In this document: piece by piece, positions 63,518 through 64,000 of the stretch
Numbering within the stretch: position 1 is the first letter of the stretch
Layout of the letters: each line of letters starts with the position of its first letter
Assembly (NCBI RefSeq): GCF_013267595.1
Contig: NZ_CP054010.1
Coordinates: 434,001 to 498,000 of the forward strand
Source: Prevotella melaninogenica
GTDB taxonomy: Bacteria > Bacteroidota > Bacteroidia > Bacteroidales > Bacteroidaceae
DNA: 64,000 nt
Reading direction: 5' to 3'
The notes under the pieces: generated by a model
Database searches by the model: none
What the model saw: only the letters and a program-made list of their open reading frames with translations
Told to the model about the DNA's origin: nothing
Program-made: the position numbers and the translations under genes

Positions 63518-63577
63518 GAAAAAAGCCACACCTCCTCTCCCAGTCGGCTTACACCGCCATGAATGAGGAGCCGTGGC
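63518..63577 (-). terminator. Terminator of the carboxylase-subunit gene
   Basis: On the minus strand the GCC..CTCCTC arm (63565-63577) pairs with GAGGAGGTGTGGC (63525-63537), then TTTTTT follows. The loop is long (27 bases). It directly precedes the HD gene. Confidence 0.75.
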
Positions 63578-63601
63578 CCTATCATTTATAATAATGATTC
63601 T

Positions 63602-64000
63602 TTATTCTTCGTGTGCTCTCTCGATGTAAGCGATAACGTCGCCCTTGTCTACCTTGGCACCCTGCTTAGCGTTGATTTCCACTAACTTACCACCGAGGGC
63701 AGCAGGAACAGTCACGAACTCGCCCCAAGGAGCTTGAACGTAGCAGAATACATCACCTTCTTTATACTCCTTACCGATGAATGGTTCGATAGTTGGAGCA
63801 GCCTCACCATCACCTTGGAATTCCCAGAAGAGCTGACCCTTAACAGGAGAAACGATAGCATCAGCCTTAGCATGCTTGAATGCTGCTGCCTCCTCTGGGC
63901 TTACCTTTGCACCGAGTTTAGCATCCTTTGCAGCCTGAAGGTCAGCAAGGAAGTTCTTCTTAGCCTGTCCGCTCTTGTAGTTACGGTACTGCTCTGGGTG
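63602..64000 (-). CDS. Oxaloacetate decarboxylase/pyruvate carboxylase-type subunit, C-terminal part
   Basis: The last 132 codons of a gene that runs off the window. The reading begins HPEQYRNYKSGQAKKNF and ends GDVIAYIERAHEE before TAA. It resembles the C-terminus of the carboxyltransferase subunit (pyruvate carboxylase B / oxaloacetate decarboxylase alpha) of Bacteroidota. The final domain has a biotinyl-lipoyl fold by sequence (GKLVEINAKQGAKVDKGDVI), but where EAMKM would carry the biotin lysine it has QAPWGEFVT. This end therefore probably cannot be biotinylated, and a separate carrier protein would be needed. Confidence 0.8.
   Translation of the reverse strand, partial: HPEQYRNYKSGQAKKNFLADLQAAKDAKLGAKVSPEEAAAFKHAKADAIVSPVKGQLFWEFQGDGEAAPTIEPFIGKEYKEGDVFCYVQAPWGEFVTVPAALGGKLVEINAKQGAKVDKGDVIAYIERAHEE

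Overview
The window is chromosomal DNA from a Bacteroidota bacterium, most likely an oral Prevotella close to the P. melaninogenica/histicola group. Three things point there: low-to-moderate GC with AT-rich gaps, promoters of the Bacteroidota type (TTTG about 19 bases before TAnnTTTG), and the gene families present (RprX/RprY, a SusC/SusD pair, ECF sigma/FecR, DUF5687, bifunctional ThrA, a mucin-glycan operon). The genus is inferred from protein resemblance, not from a search. I saw no rRNA, tRNA or CRISPR locus.

Layout. 0.6-5.1 kb: yebC, pheT and a zinc metallopeptidase. 5.9-8.3 kb: a small operon for a secreted protein, a 70-residue peptide and a lipoprotein. 8.85-9.97 kb: an intact IS982-family insertion sequence inside an intergenic repeat. 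10-18 kb: thrA, an FAD oxidoreductase, and the NAD operon nadB-nadA-nadC. 18.4-23.8 kb: the two-component system rprX-rprY and an outer-membrane receptor. 23.9-32 kb: tilS, an rRNA methyltransferase, an exonuclease, ftsK, a LolA-like protein and a DUF5687 protein. 32.5-38.7 kb: serS, a DHODB/glutamate-synthase fusion, queC and pgk. 39-43 kb: a SanA-like protein, an overlapping LytTR regulator/membrane protein pair, and a P-loop/DJ-1 fusion.

43-52 kb is a mucin-sugar region: a GH29 fucosidase (minus strand) faces an operon of an MFS transporter, nagB, a degenerate NagB fused to a PIG-L deacetylase, and a 958-residue sialidase fused to a GH123-like domain. 54-61.4 kb holds a SusD/SusC pair divergent from an ECF sigma factor and FecR anti-sigma factor, a self-contained trans-envelope signalling set. 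The window ends with a 51-residue membrane protein gene, an RluA-type synthase, an HD hydrolase and the 3' end of a carboxylase subunit gene.

The most unusual feature is in the gaps. At least four sequence-unrelated intergenic repeat families share a period of 22 bp, about two helical turns. Family B is the clearest: five loci alternate two different 11-bp quasi-palindromes (CACCANTGGTG-like and CTAAGNCTTAG-like) in strict 11+11 register. Family A (six loci) places its TTTT blocks exactly 22 bp apart within a longer element of roughly 200-390 bp. Families C and D follow the same plan. Three separate MITE-like nested inverted repeats are also present. I know of no described system that matches this set, but I could not search.
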